From: an uncultured Bacteroidales bacterium
GTDB taxonomy: Bacteria; Bacteroidota; Bacteroidia; Bacteroidales; UBA932
Assembly: GCA_947253655.1 (NCBI GenBank)
Contig: CAMYAE010000012.1
Coordinates: 1 to 55,247, forward strand
DNA: 55,247 nucleotides
Reading direction: 5' to 3'
This document shows positions 34,991-44,756 of the stretch, piece after piece. The notes beneath the pieces are model-generated. The model searched no databases. It saw nothing but the letters and a program-made list of their open reading frames with translations, and was not told where the DNA came from. Each line of letters begins with the position of its first letter. Positions within the stretch are counted from its first letter, which is position 1. Position numbers and translations under genes: made by a program.

Positions 34991-36499
34991 CTATTGGTTA
35001 AGGACTGTCTGACTGTCCGGAATTAATAACGTGTATTTCCCTTTCATCTGAACATTTACGCCTCCATTATTAATGGTAGGAGCATCTATTCTCTTGCAGT
35101 AAAAGAAATACTGCCCCTCCGCAACATTTTCTCTTAGAATTTCTCCATCGAGAGCCTTATAGAAGTCAGCCTCGGACATGTTTTCATCAAGTTTGTTAAC
35201 GAGACAGCCTCTTGCCGTCCTAAGTTTTGTGAGCAACTTGACTGCGTCCTTAACATTTCCCGATTTGGCAAGATACTCAGCCATAATGAAATAAATCTCG
35301 GACAATCTCATAACCGGCAATGTCCTGTTCTCGGATACCTTTAATTTTGAGCTTTCGGTAACCTGAAAATATTTGGAACTTATCTTCACATCCCTGGAAA
35401 CATCTTTTACAAACTTGATTTTTCTGTAATCATCATTGTCAGGGAACAGGTACGAGAAATTTTTCAGTTTGTATGGATTATTTGAGCCCGACAAGAAAGC
35501 GACGCTGGTATATTCCTGAACAAGATTTTCTCTATATAAGCCTATTAATATCTCATCCATAAGCTTATGGGGTCTTGTGGTTTCAAGATCTGAAGGAGAG
35601 AATCCTTCCTTAGTATATTTGAAGAAATTTCTTCCGCCGGCAGCATTCGAGTCAATTATCTTTGCCCACTCATAAGCTTTATCAATATCACCGGCGTAAG
35701 CGTTAACCCGAGCAAGCAGAGCAACTATAGCATAATAGTTCATTCTGAAGCCCCTGGCCGTGAGAAACAATCCGTAATCTCTGGACTTGTCCCCCGAAAA
35801 TCTGTTTTCCGTAGAAGCTAAATAATGAAGCATTATCAAGGTATCATTCTTTGCGAGAAGTCTGGAACTTTCCTCAAGATCAGATACAATTTTCTCAAGA
35901 ACTTCCTTGTTTGTAAGTCTATCTGAGAAAATAGCAGGAAAAACGGATACATACGGTATAGCTTTGGCATTCATGTCAGTAACCGGTGCCACCGAAAACA
36001 ACCTGAGCAGTTCAAAATGCATCATGGCACGTACAGCCAATGCCTCCCCTTTAATCACGTCAGCCTCACCGAATTCATATCTCGGAAATATAGACATATC
36101 CTGAGTTTCAAGATGCTTTAATATATTATTGCTGTTGGCAATTATATTATAAGCCTTCTGCCATATCTGTTCACCGAAAGCCTTGACTTCATCCGAATCA
36201 TATTCGTATTGCTCCGTATATGAAAATTTTAGAGTTTTACTTACCGAATTGTTATCATAATATTGGGACAAAGCACTTGCAAAACCCCAAGTAAGGTTTT
36301 CGCCATACAGGTCAGGGGATGCCATCTCCTGATACAGACCGTTGATTGCCGAATGATAGCCACCTGCATCGTTGAAAAGTTGCTTCTCGACCGTAGTATC
36401 TTCAGGTACTATATCCAGCCACTTATTACAGGAGATGACCGATAATACTGTAATTGATATTCCTATATATATATAATGTCTTTTCATTTTGACTTGCAT
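34991..36499 (-). CDS. SusD/RagB-family nutrient-binding lipoprotein
   Basis: A 502-aa outer-membrane lipoprotein. The leader ends LSVISC, the mature protein starting CNKWLDIVPEDTTVEKQLF as in SusD homologues. TPR-like helices dominate the middle (residues about 60-330), and near the C-terminus PVMRLSEIYFIMAEYLAKSG and FYKALDGEILRENVAEGQYFFY are the conserved SusD blocks. It caps the SusC transporter and delivers ligand. The start overlaps the SusC stop as TAATG, with ATG 36487 an alternative. Confidence 0.93.
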   Translation of the reverse strand: MQVKMKRHYIYIGISITVLSVISCNKWLDIVPEDTTVEKQLFNDAGGYHSAINGLYQEMASPDLYGENLTWGFASALSQYYDNNSVSKTLKFSYTEQYEYDSDEVKAFGEQIWQKAYNIIANSNNILKHLETQDMSIFPRYEFGEADVIKGEALAVRAMMHFELLRLFSVAPVTDMNAKAIPYVSVFPAIFSDRLTNKEVLEKIVSDLEESSRLLAKNDTLIMLHYLASTENRFSGDKSRDYGLFLTARGFRMNYYAIVALLARVNAYAGDIDKAYEWAKIIDSNAAGGRNFFKYTKEGFSPSDLETTRPHKLMDEILIGLYRENLVQEYTSVAFLSGSNNPYKLKNFSYLFPDNDDYRKIKFVKDVSRDVKISSKYFQVTESSKLKVSENRTLPVMRLSEIYFIMAEYLAKSGNVKDAVKLLTKLRTARGCLVNKLDENMSEADFYKALDGEILRENVAEGQYFFYCKRIDAPTINNGGVNVQMKGKYTLLIPDSQTVLNQ

Positions 36500-39400
36500 T
36501 AGAATGTTATGTTTACGCCTAAATTGAACGTACGTGAATATGGATAATAAAGTCCCCTCTCTCTACGGATAGTACTCCAATAAGCCAAATCCTCCATACC
36601 AGCCGTAAGCCTCAACATGCTTATATGAGCTTTATGCAGAATCCGCGGATCGAAATCGTAACTTATTGACAACGAGTTGAATTGTAATACGTTGTCTTTT
36701 TGTACGAACCTTGAGGTAGGTCTGGTGACATAGCCTGTGCTGGAGATGCTCTTAAACGGAACAAGGTCTCCGGGCTTCTTCCATCTGACCTCTCCCACCC
36801 TTCTGTCCGCATTGGTCTTAAGCATGTTCACATCTTCAACATAATTCACCAACGTATAATTGTACTGTTCTCCGCCAAAACGATATATAAATGATGCAAA
36901 GGCCGAGAACTGTCCCCATCTCGCATTGAATCCGAAAGAGCCTTGTGCAAGAGGTTCGGTGTTTCCTGCTATAACCATATCTTCAGCTTTCCAATCATAG
37001 GTAACTTCTCCGTTTGGGCGCAAGAACAACTCTTTTCCCGTTGCAGGATCAATTCCAAGCGAGCGGACCGCAAATATCGACGTGGTGGAGCCGCCCTCTA
37101 CATATTTAGAATGTGTTTTGGAATATTTCAAATCCTTCTTATCCGTACCGTAATCTTTATATTGTTTTTCCACCAACTTATTATAAGTCTTTAAGGCTTC
37201 CGAAATCTCAAGTATCCTATTCTCATTATGAGACATATTTCCGAAAATCGTAAGATCATATTTATCAGAACGAAGGACATTACACCTCAAGTCTAACTCC
37301 AAACCCTTGTTCTGCACCTTGCCAATATTGTCCATATAGCTTGTAAAACCGGAAGATGACGGTAAGGTAACTGAGGTAATCATATCTTTCGTCTTTTTGT
37401 CATAATATGTGAACCTAAGCATAAGGCGGTCCGAGAACATGCCCAAATCGAAGCCGGCGTCTATGGAATTTGTCTTTTCCCAAGTCAGGGAGTCATTGCC
37501 GAGGTATTTCATTATGTTGCCCATACCGCTTATGTACCAATGCATAACTGATGTCGAGACATAACTTGACTTTGCAGCATATACGGGGAAATTGACTTTA
37601 CCGAGTTGCCCGTATGTAGCCCTGAGCTTGAGACGGCTTAGGATTTTGTTCCCTTTCAAAAAACCGTAGTTATGAACATTAATACCTGTTCCGACTGCCC
37701 AGAAAGGAGCGGTCTTGTGTTTCTCGCCAAATTCAGATGAGCCGTCAAGCCTCATTGACGCGTCTAAAAGGTAAATGTCATCATAGGAATAGTTTGCCAT
37801 TACAAGGAAACTTGCCAGCCTTGTCTTGTTGCTTGAACGTACAGGTTTCGACATAATCTGCATTGCATTGTTGATAGAATGGGCACTGCCGCTCGGAAAG
37901 CCTGAATATATTGAAGACAGATTATAAAGATTGCTTTCGTTCAGTTCCATGCCGCCGGTGACGTTAATATAATTTTTTCCTATACTCTTGTTATATAGAA
38001 GCAACGCATTGAAGTTATAAGAAAAAGACTCTCCGGATCTCGTGTTAAGTGTACCCATATATCGCGGTTCGGAAGTCCTTTCAAACGTAGTGGAAGATGG
38101 ATCAATAAATTTGTTGTCCTGCGAATATTTCCTGTTTAATGAAAATTGCACCTTTGCCGTGAATGCTTCTGTGGCAAAGAAATTTATAGAAAGTTTATTG
38201 GAGAAGTCATTGTATGAGTTCCTGCTGAAAGATTTCATATATTCATTCTCATAAAGAGGATTTATAGGAGTATCACCATCTCCAAATGAATCCAACATCT
38301 TCAGGTATTTGCCAGTTACAGGATCTTTAAATGTCGCATACGGCTGCAGGTGGGCATACCTTGAAAATTCCTGGTTCGGGATTTCTCTCGAGTGCATCAC
38401 GTCATAATACACTCTGTCGAGTATCTGGAACTTGCCGATCCGATAGTCCAAAGTCAGTCCGGCTCCGTAAGTATTTCGCCCCGACCCTTTCATTACACCA
38501 TCAACTCCATTGTATGTAAGCTCTGCCGCCCACCTGAGGTCACGGCTGCCGCCGTCAATATACAAGCCGTGTTTGTGATGCAAAGAATTCCTTACCGGCA
38601 TCCCAAGCCAGTAGGTATTCACACCCCGGACTACGTTATCGTATTTTTTGAGGTAGTTGAGATAGTCATTGAGATTCTCAAAATCACTTTTGTCAGGGTC
38701 CTTCAATGAATAGTACCCTGCTGCCACTTCAGCGTCGAGTTTCTCTCTTGACGTCATAAGATTATAGTCCGACAAATCAGGCACCTCAAGACTTGAGGTC
38801 ATATTATACGCTATACGGAGTTTTCCCTCTTCAGGGGCTCTTGTTTCTATAACAACAACTCCGTTTGCTGCACGTGAGCCATACAGGGCCGTAGCCGCAG
38901 CATCTTTCAGCAACGTCATGCTACTGATCCTTGACGGGTCCATATCATAAATCTTCTCGACACCGACCTCAAAACCGTCAAGTATAAAAATAGGGAGGTT
39001 GTTGTTTTGAGTAAGGTTCTGTCTGGAAATATCCGCCGTATTCGTAGACAAGTCCATCTTGACGGAAGTTTGTCCCCTGACATAGAATTCAGGCATGGCG
39101 TTAGGATTGGAGCCCATATTGATATCTTCCGAAATCCTGAAAGACGGATCAAAGACCTGGATAGAAGCAATGACATTTTTGGGAGAGACTTTCAAAAGCT
39201 CATCCTTGGTGACTTTTGTCGTGTTCCCTGTAAAACCGCTTTTCCTAATGTTGCCGTATCCTGTTACCACGACATCTTCAAGCTTTTGTGAATCATCCTT
39301 CATCTGAAGATTGATCACCTTTTGTCCGGTATAGACAATGTCTTCAGATATCATTCCCAAAAACCGGAATGATATACGCATATCTTTTTTGGGGACAAAA

Positions 39401-39639
39401 GAGAGGCTGAACTTGCCGTCTGCATCGGTATAGGCACTGGACATAGTGCCTGCGACATAAACTGCCACTCCGACAAGAGGCTCTCCCGTAGAAAGGCTTG
39501 TGACCACACCTGATACGACTTTCTTGTCTTCGGCAGAAAGTCGTATGCTTGATAATGAAGTGAGCAGCAATATGACTGATACAGTCATAATCCTTGCACA
39601 GAAATTTAAGGACGAATCCGGAAAATTAATTCTTTTCAT
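36499..39639 (-). CDS. SusC/RagA-family TonB-linked outer-membrane transporter
   Basis: A 1046-aa outer-membrane importer. Signal peptide about 1-36, CarboxypepD_reg-like domain about 40-115 (VVSGVVTSLSTGEPLVGVAV), the SusC box LEDVVVTGYG, plug about 125-275 (ISSMTLLKDAAATALYGSRA) and a beta-barrel to a terminal Phe. It works with the SusD protein encoded next and brings large ligands into the periplasm with TonB energy. Neighbouring proteases suggest peptides rather than glycans, and no glycoside hydrolase is present. Upstream there is only an imperfect -7 box (TAACTTTA, 39674-39681, 34 nt before the ATG), and no adjacent ECF sigma or anti-sigma pair is seen. Confidence 0.95.
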   Translation of the reverse strand: MKRINFPDSSLNFCARIMTVSVILLLTSLSSIRLSAEDKKVVSGVVTSLSTGEPLVGVAVYVAGTMSSAYTDADGKFSLSFVPKKDMRISFRFLGMISEDIVYTGQKVINLQMKDDSQKLEDVVVTGYGNIRKSGFTGNTTKVTKDELLKVSPKNVIASIQVFDPSFRISEDINMGSNPNAMPEFYVRGQTSVKMDLSTNTADISRQNLTQNNNLPIFILDGFEVGVEKIYDMDPSRISSMTLLKDAAATALYGSRAANGVVVIETRAPEEGKLRIAYNMTSSLEVPDLSDYNLMTSREKLDAEVAAGYYSLKDPDKSDFENLNDYLNYLKKYDNVVRGVNTYWLGMPVRNSLHHKHGLYIDGGSRDLRWAAELTYNGVDGVMKGSGRNTYGAGLTLDYRIGKFQILDRVYYDVMHSREIPNQEFSRYAHLQPYATFKDPVTGKYLKMLDSFGDGDTPINPLYENEYMKSFSRNSYNDFSNKLSINFFATEAFTAKVQFSLNRKYSQDNKFIDPSSTTFERTSEPRYMGTLNTRSGESFSYNFNALLLYNKSIGKNYINVTGGMELNESNLYNLSSIYSGFPSGSAHSINNAMQIMSKPVRSSNKTRLASFLVMANYSYDDIYLLDASMRLDGSSEFGEKHKTAPFWAVGTGINVHNYGFLKGNKILSRLKLRATYGQLGKVNFPVYAAKSSYVSTSVMHWYISGMGNIMKYLGNDSLTWEKTNSIDAGFDLGMFSDRLMLRFTYYDKKTKDMITSVTLPSSSGFTSYMDNIGKVQNKGLELDLRCNVLRSDKYDLTIFGNMSHNENRILEISEALKTYNKLVEKQYKDYGTDKKDLKYSKTHSKYVEGGSTTSIFAVRSLGIDPATGKELFLRPNGEVTYDWKAEDMVIAGNTEPLAQGSFGFNARWGQFSAFASFIYRFGGEQYNYTLVNYVEDVNMLKTNADRRVGEVRWKKPGDLVPFKSISSTGYVTRPTSRFVQKDNVLQFNSLSISYDFDPRILHKAHISMLRLTAGMEDLAYWSTIRRERGLYYPYSRTFNLGVNITF

Positions 39640-39857
39640 TCGCTTTATAATTAAATTGAAATAAGTGATTTTGTAAAGTTAGAAATATTATTAAATAAAC
39701 AATAGCTTTTATAAAAAAGACTTTTAAATATCGAAAAAACCTGATTTTTTTGTTTTAATTAAAGGAAGATATCGCTATATTGCGAAAAAACTACAAATAC
39801 TGTCATTTGTATAAAATGAACCTTATTAATTGTTAACCGATTAATTTTAACTTAAAA
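39640..39857. other. AT-rich divergent intergenic region
   Basis: About 218 bp between susC (minus) and the small ORF at 39858 (plus). It holds the imperfect box TAACTTTA for susC (39674-39681, minus) and TAATTTTA (39842-39849, plus) 8 nt before the small ORF. No open frame of note and no convincing palindrome are seen. Long A/T runs may bend the DNA. Confidence 0.4.
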
Positions 39858-39977
39858 ATGAAAAAGTTTTTCCTATACGTTATAGCTCGTATGAGAGGTA
39901 ACCAAATCATACAAAGTGCTCCATTTAAAGTTTTAGGAGGAGGAAAGGTGCATATTATAGTAAATCTTGGAATATAA
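39858..39977 (+). CDS. 39-aa ORF coupled to the downstream outer-membrane gene
   Basis: ATG at 39858 opens a 39-codon frame starting MKKFFLYVIARMRGNQIIQS and ending VHIIVNLGI. Its TAA overlaps the ATG of the next gene as TAATG, so the two are probably translated in tandem. The peptide is basic (Lys/Arg/His throughout) with hydrophobic ends and a GGGK centre; it has no clear signal peptide. A strong GGAGGAGG lies at codons 29-31, ahead of an in-frame GTG (39948), which may be an internal start of a 9-codon peptide. I recognise no family. It could be a leader peptide controlling the barrel gene, a small protein, or chance. It is shorter than a typical 60-aa annotation cut-off. Confidence 0.4.
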   Translation: MKKFFLYVIARMRGNQIIQSAPFKVLGGGKVHIIVNLGI

Positions 39978-42673
39978 TGCGTTTACGGTATTCTCTGTTT
40001 CTTATTTTCATTTGTATTTGTTTTCCATGCGTCAATCACAATGCCGCTGCACAAAACATGTCTCAAGAACAGTTAATACTGCTAAGTCCAAGATCTAAAA
40101 TTCAAATTTCCGTAAGAGATTCGGCTACTAATGCTCCGTTACCGGGGGCATTAGTAACCCTGTTTCATAAGAAAGACAGCGTTTACTGTGAGACGGACAG
40201 AAACGGGTTGGCCCTTTTCTTTAACCACTATACCCCACATGATTCACTAAAGATAGATGTAAGTCTGTTGGGTTTCAAGAAATATCAAGGTAAGATATAT
40301 TCCTCCGATAATGGTTTCAAGCCCGTAGACATCCGGCTTCAAGAGAAGCCGTTGGAGCTCAATTCTTTGATAATCACAGATAAAGCCGTAGCCATGGTTA
40401 TAAAAGGCGATACTACTGTCTTCAACTCCTCCGCCTACCGCACAATGGCCGGAAGCAGCCTAAAGAGCCTTTTGGAAAAACTGCCGGGCATCGAAATGCA
40501 TGGTGGGAATGTGTATGCGTCCGGCAAAATCGTACGCAAAATCCTTATTGACGACACCATGCTCTTCGGCAACAATATCCACGATGCCCTTGAACTTGTA
40601 GATGCCGATAATGTAAGTCAGGTAAAGGTCTTTGACGAACATAAACGGGACAGGCTTATTGATGCGGACACTCTGAAACAGAAGGAAAGGGTGATAAATA
40701 TCGTCACCAAAAACAAGTTGAAAAATGTGACACGATTCCAAATTATGGCACAGGCAGGTGCGGAAGCCGCCTCCAAAGCCTACAGACGACCAAGAACGAC
40801 AGGGGTCGAAAAACTTGAATTCAACAAATATGCCGTCGGACAACCTAATTTTTCCGCTAATCTCTTAAGAGCAAAGAACGATAGAGAAAAACCTGATGAA
40901 TACGTAACTGCCTCCGTAGATTTCGGTCATATCGGAAAGGCCGACAAAAAAGGCAACATCTCCAATATAAACAATAATACCAATATATATTACAAAAGTG
41001 CAGATACCGATAATCTTTCAATGATTGAGTATAGAGACGCACTTGGCGGATATACAGAGAAAAGTGATGATAAAAAATCCGGAGACTTGTCATTATCGGA
41101 GAAGTTCTCCTATTCCAAATCTTTTAAAGGCAAATCAGCTATCGAATTATCTGCAAATATAGATTATACCTCCACCAATCTTAATGACTTGCAATTCAGC
41201 AAGTCCAACAGAGGCGGCATTGATTTCAATACGGATATCCACAGGCGAGACAGACAACATAATATAAATCCGAACATTAATCTGACATATACATACAATA
41301 TTAACGACAAGTTGTTTCTATATTCCAGCCTATACTACTCCGCAGGATTTAATTTTGGGCATGGAAGCATTATTGACGATAATCCGCTGTCTTCTTTACA
41401 TCAGAATATCCGCGATACTACAAAGAACTATAATAATAACGCAGGGCTTGTATTAGACGGCAGGTATTACCTGACCAGCAAGTTTTCCGTAAATCTGCGA
41501 TACTCTCTCGACTACGCTTACCGATACAATCGTAATACCTTTTTCGACAAGATTTCCGGAACTATGGATATGATAAAGAGTTTATCATACAATTTCTCCG
41601 AACTCGGAAATAGTGGAACTCTGGGTTTCTCTTATCATTATAACGCAATGCAAATTGCCTTAGACAATTCATTCAGTGCAATAAAACGAAATAGAACAGA
41701 CCACATACCTGCCATAAACTATGCACCGGTGAAGTATCTATTTTATAAGCCGCAACTTACTTTCTCAGGCAATTGGCCGAAACTCACGCTCTTTTTCCAA
41801 TATACCCTAAGACCGGAACTGCCGCAAATTGAACAGACGGGCAAAAAGCTTAATGATACGAATCCTTTCTTCCTTATTGAAAATAATCCTGACTTGAAAA
41901 TGTCTTTCAATAATGAAATTCAACTGTCAGTTTCATCCATGCAGCCGAAAATCAAAACTTACATAAATGGAAATTGCAACCTGAAATATATGTCAAATGT
42001 GGTTGTAAACAAGATCCATACGTTCAGCACAGACACCTTTCTTGATAAATATGGCGTCACGGCAAAAGCCGGCTCCCAATTACAGACTCCTGTAAATGCA
42101 GGAAAGACCTTGAACTACATGGTATCATTGTCATCGAGAACCACAATATCTGCAATTAAGACAACGGTTGGCCCAATGATATCATATAGCGATATGAGAA
42201 CGCCTTTCTATATTGAGGACACGATGTTCAGCAATCAGACTAAAGCTTTGACGACCGGAATAAATCTAATGAATTTTGCGTCCGATAAAGTTCAGACCAC
42301 TCTCAACTTAAAGGTAAATTCCATGAAGAGTTATTCAGGCACGAAAAAAATTGACAGTAGTATCCAAATAGATGCCGGGATTTCCACACAAATGCTCTTT
42401 TTCGGCCACCTCCGCTTCCAACCTTCGTTTAATTTCACCTCTATGGATTCCCGCCATGATGAACTTGATTTCAAACGCTATACACTCAATGCAGAACTAA
42501 TCTACGTACTCGGCAAAAAATCCCAATGCGAAACCGGTATATTCGGCAAAAACCTTTTAGACGATGTACATAACAGTTCATCCCACTTGGCGGACCAGGC
42601 TTTTTATAAGACTGTCAGCAATTCAATGCTCGGGAGAATCATTGGAATCAAATTTCTGTACAAGTTCAAGTAG
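39977..42673 (+). CDS. outer-membrane beta-barrel protein, OMP_b-brl (TonB-receptor-like) family
   Basis: An 898-aa exported protein. Signal peptide to about residue 26 (NHNAAAQ), CarboxypepD_reg-like domain about 43-115 (SVRDSATNAPLPGALVTLF), then a plug-like region with LEKLPGIEMHGGNVYASGK and KILIDDTMLFG, and a long barrel ending LYKFK. Typical relatives carry LPG and DGKEFFG-type motifs in this region; here they read LPGIEM and DDTMLFG, a divergent form. There is no obvious TonB box and no SusD partner. Substrate or role unknown. Its start is fused to a 39-aa ORF (TAATG). It is divergent from the susC operon, which may or may not be functional. Confidence 0.85.
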   Translation: MRLRYSLFLIFICICFPCVNHNAAAQNMSQEQLILLSPRSKIQISVRDSATNAPLPGALVTLFHKKDSVYCETDRNGLALFFNHYTPHDSLKIDVSLLGFKKYQGKIYSSDNGFKPVDIRLQEKPLELNSLIITDKAVAMVIKGDTTVFNSSAYRTMAGSSLKSLLEKLPGIEMHGGNVYASGKIVRKILIDDTMLFGNNIHDALELVDADNVSQVKVFDEHKRDRLIDADTLKQKERVINIVTKNKLKNVTRFQIMAQAGAEAASKAYRRPRTTGVEKLEFNKYAVGQPNFSANLLRAKNDREKPDEYVTASVDFGHIGKADKKGNISNINNNTNIYYKSADTDNLSMIEYRDALGGYTEKSDDKKSGDLSLSEKFSYSKSFKGKSAIELSANIDYTSTNLNDLQFSKSNRGGIDFNTDIHRRDRQHNINPNINLTYTYNINDKLFLYSSLYYSAGFNFGHGSIIDDNPLSSLHQNIRDTTKNYNNNAGLVLDGRYYLTSKFSVNLRYSLDYAYRYNRNTFFDKISGTMDMIKSLSYNFSELGNSGTLGFSYHYNAMQIALDNSFSAIKRNRTDHIPAINYAPVKYLFYKPQLTFSGNWPKLTLFFQYTLRPELPQIEQTGKKLNDTNPFFLIENNPDLKMSFNNEIQLSVSSMQPKIKTYINGNCNLKYMSNVVVNKIHTFSTDTFLDKYGVTAKAGSQLQTPVNAGKTLNYMVSLSSRTTISAIKTTVGPMISYSDMRTPFYIEDTMFSNQTKALTTGINLMNFASDKVQTTLNLKVNSMKSYSGTKKIDSSIQIDAGISTQMLFFGHLRFQPSFNFTSMDSRHDELDFKRYTLNAELIYVLGKKSQCETGIFGKNLLDDVHNSSSHLADQAFYKTVSNSMLGRIIGIKFLYKFK

Positions 42674-42698
42674 GACGGCAAGGCCTCTCCGAAAAAAC

Positions 42699-44756
42699 TT
42701 ATTCCCCTTTCAGATATTTGAGCCAGAATTCTTTGTTGGCATTTGAAAAATGTTCGCCCTGGTAGCCGCGATAGCCGTGCATTCCGTCCGGATAGATCAT
42801 CAGTTCAAATTTACAGCCGTGTCTATGCAAAGCATCAACCATCAACAGAGTATGCTGAAAGTGCACATTGTCGTCTCCCGTTCCGTGAGTCAGTTTCAGC
42901 ATCACAGGCTCTATATCAGCCTTGGCTTGGGCAGTATCGGCCGAATATCTCACCGGATAATTTCCTGCACTCCGGATTGCCATGGTGGACTTGTAGCCCT
43001 CCGGATTGGCGGCCGGGGTGTCCATAAACCTTTCGGTATAATGAGAATCGTATAACGCCCAATCATATACGCCGCCGCCGGCAACCCCGTAGTGGAAAGA
43101 ATCGGAATGGTTCATCACTAAAAGGGCAGTCATTGTGCCCCCAAAAGAGAAGCCCTCAACACCGATTTTATCAGGCAGGACATAAGGCAGGCTTTTCAGA
43201 TAATCGGCCCATGCAACAAAATCCATAACCTCCAACTCTCCCAAACGTCTGTATATCATATCCATACCCTCACGCCCGTTATGACCTGCCGCTCTACAGT
43301 CTGCCACCACCTGAATAATCCCGTTTTCTGACCACCATTGATTATTATGGTTCGGAGTCGTCCACCTGTCCCTTACCAATGGGGTGTCGGGGCCTCCGTA
43401 AATGTCCACATGTACGGGATATTTCTTTTTAGGATCAAAATTCTTAGGATAGGTCACAGCCGCAGGTAGTTTCAGACCGTCAGCCGTTTTCATATAGACA
43501 AGGACAGGCAGGGCAAAATCGTTCTTCCGATAGTCTTTGCCTCTCATATCAGCCACTTTCACGGACTTTGTAAAAGGCTTTTCCGCATCAATCACCCAGA
43601 CCTGTGAAGGGGTGGAATAATTTGACAGCTGCACTGCAAAATGCTTGAAATCAGGGGAAGGCACAACTTTGGACACGTTGAGTGAAGTGTCAGTCAAGGT
43701 CTTGATACCTCTCTTGGGACTATATTTATAAAGTCCCCTGCGTACATGTTGGCCGCGTTCGGCGGTAAAAAACACCTCTCCGCTCTTTTCATTGGCCGCA
43801 ACAAGGCTCATCCGCCAATTGTCTCCATCTGTAAGACGCTTGAACACCTTTCCGTCGTATGACAGAAAATAAAGCTGCTGCCATAGGGTCTCGAAACTGC
43901 GCACCATATAAAGTCCATTGGAAGTAAACAGCATACCGTCTATCCAATCTATCCATGTCTTGTATTCCTCGTGATAAATAGGCTGCTTGGAGCCGTCTTC
44001 AGAATCTACGCGATACAAATCGAGAGTGTTCTGCAGACGTGGCTCCCGGCTAACAAACAAAGACCTGCTGTCCGGCCCCCAGAAAGGTGTACCGAAATAC
44101 TGATCGTCTGCGGCATTGAAATCGGCCCAGACAGTGCTTTCCGCAGCCAGATCTACAATTCCGATCCTCACCTGCGGATTCTCATCTCCGGCTTTAGGAT
44201 ACCTTGTGTTCCTGAGGCTGCCGCCTTTGCCGAATGGCGAATATATAGGGAAAACCGGCACCTTAGTATTGTCAAACCTATAGAACGCAATCTTCCGGGA
44301 ATCGGGAGACCACCAGAATGCCTTGTATTTTGACGGACGCCCGAAAATTTCTTCGTAATATATCCATGAGGCATAACCGTTCAAGATAACATCCGAGCCG
44401 TCCGATGTCAGGCGTCTTTCTACACCGGTCACCAAATCGGTCACATAAATGTCATTGGCAATGGTATAGGCAATTTTCAGCGAATCCGGAGAAAATGTAA
44501 CATTCACAGCCCCCTCCGGAGCATTATGCTCGGACTCCGCCTTCCTTTGCATTGCAAAGGGCCTCCGGCTCTTTTTCCCTACATTGAATGCGAATGACAA
44601 AGAGTCCTCCGTACTTTCGTAGATAAAGGCAACTTCCTTGTTGTCAATCCATTCCCACCTGTTTGGCAGGCTTTCAAAAACTTGGGCGTTCACCTCGCGT
44701 GCACCCGATAGCACAAAGGCGGATATTGCCAAAAATGTCAATCCAAAATTCTTCAT
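42699..44756 (-). CDS. dipeptidyl-peptidase IV-type serine peptidase (S9 family)
   Basis: A 685-aa exported peptidase (signal peptide to about 24). The N-terminal beta-propeller carries the substrate N-terminus-binding pair Glu135-Glu136 (WIYYEEIFG), a DPP-IV feature. The catalytic domain has Ser537 (GFSFGG), Asp628 (HGTGDDNVHFQ) and His660 (DGMHGY). It should release dipeptides from the N-terminus, often after Pro or Ala, in the periplasm. It overlaps the RecD-like gene by 4 nt (ATGA), an odd partner, so the grouping is probably transcriptional only. It may help break down peptides taken up by the nearby SusCD system, which is inference. Confidence 0.92.
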   Translation of the reverse strand: MKNFGLTFLAISAFVLSGAREVNAQVFESLPNRWEWIDNKEVAFIYESTEDSLSFAFNVGKKSRRPFAMQRKAESEHNAPEGAVNVTFSPDSLKIAYTIANDIYVTDLVTGVERRLTSDGSDVILNGYASWIYYEEIFGRPSKYKAFWWSPDSRKIAFYRFDNTKVPVFPIYSPFGKGGSLRNTRYPKAGDENPQVRIGIVDLAAESTVWADFNAADDQYFGTPFWGPDSRSLFVSREPRLQNTLDLYRVDSEDGSKQPIYHEEYKTWIDWIDGMLFTSNGLYMVRSFETLWQQLYFLSYDGKVFKRLTDGDNWRMSLVAANEKSGEVFFTAERGQHVRRGLYKYSPKRGIKTLTDTSLNVSKVVPSPDFKHFAVQLSNYSTPSQVWVIDAEKPFTKSVKVADMRGKDYRKNDFALPVLVYMKTADGLKLPAAVTYPKNFDPKKKYPVHVDIYGGPDTPLVRDRWTTPNHNNQWWSENGIIQVVADCRAAGHNGREGMDMIYRRLGELEVMDFVAWADYLKSLPYVLPDKIGVEGFSFGGTMTALLVMNHSDSFHYGVAGGGVYDWALYDSHYTERFMDTPAANPEGYKSTMAIRSAGNYPVRYSADTAQAKADIEPVMLKLTHGTGDDNVHFQHTLLMVDALHRHGCKFELMIYPDGMHGYRGYQGEHFSNANKEFWLKYLKGE

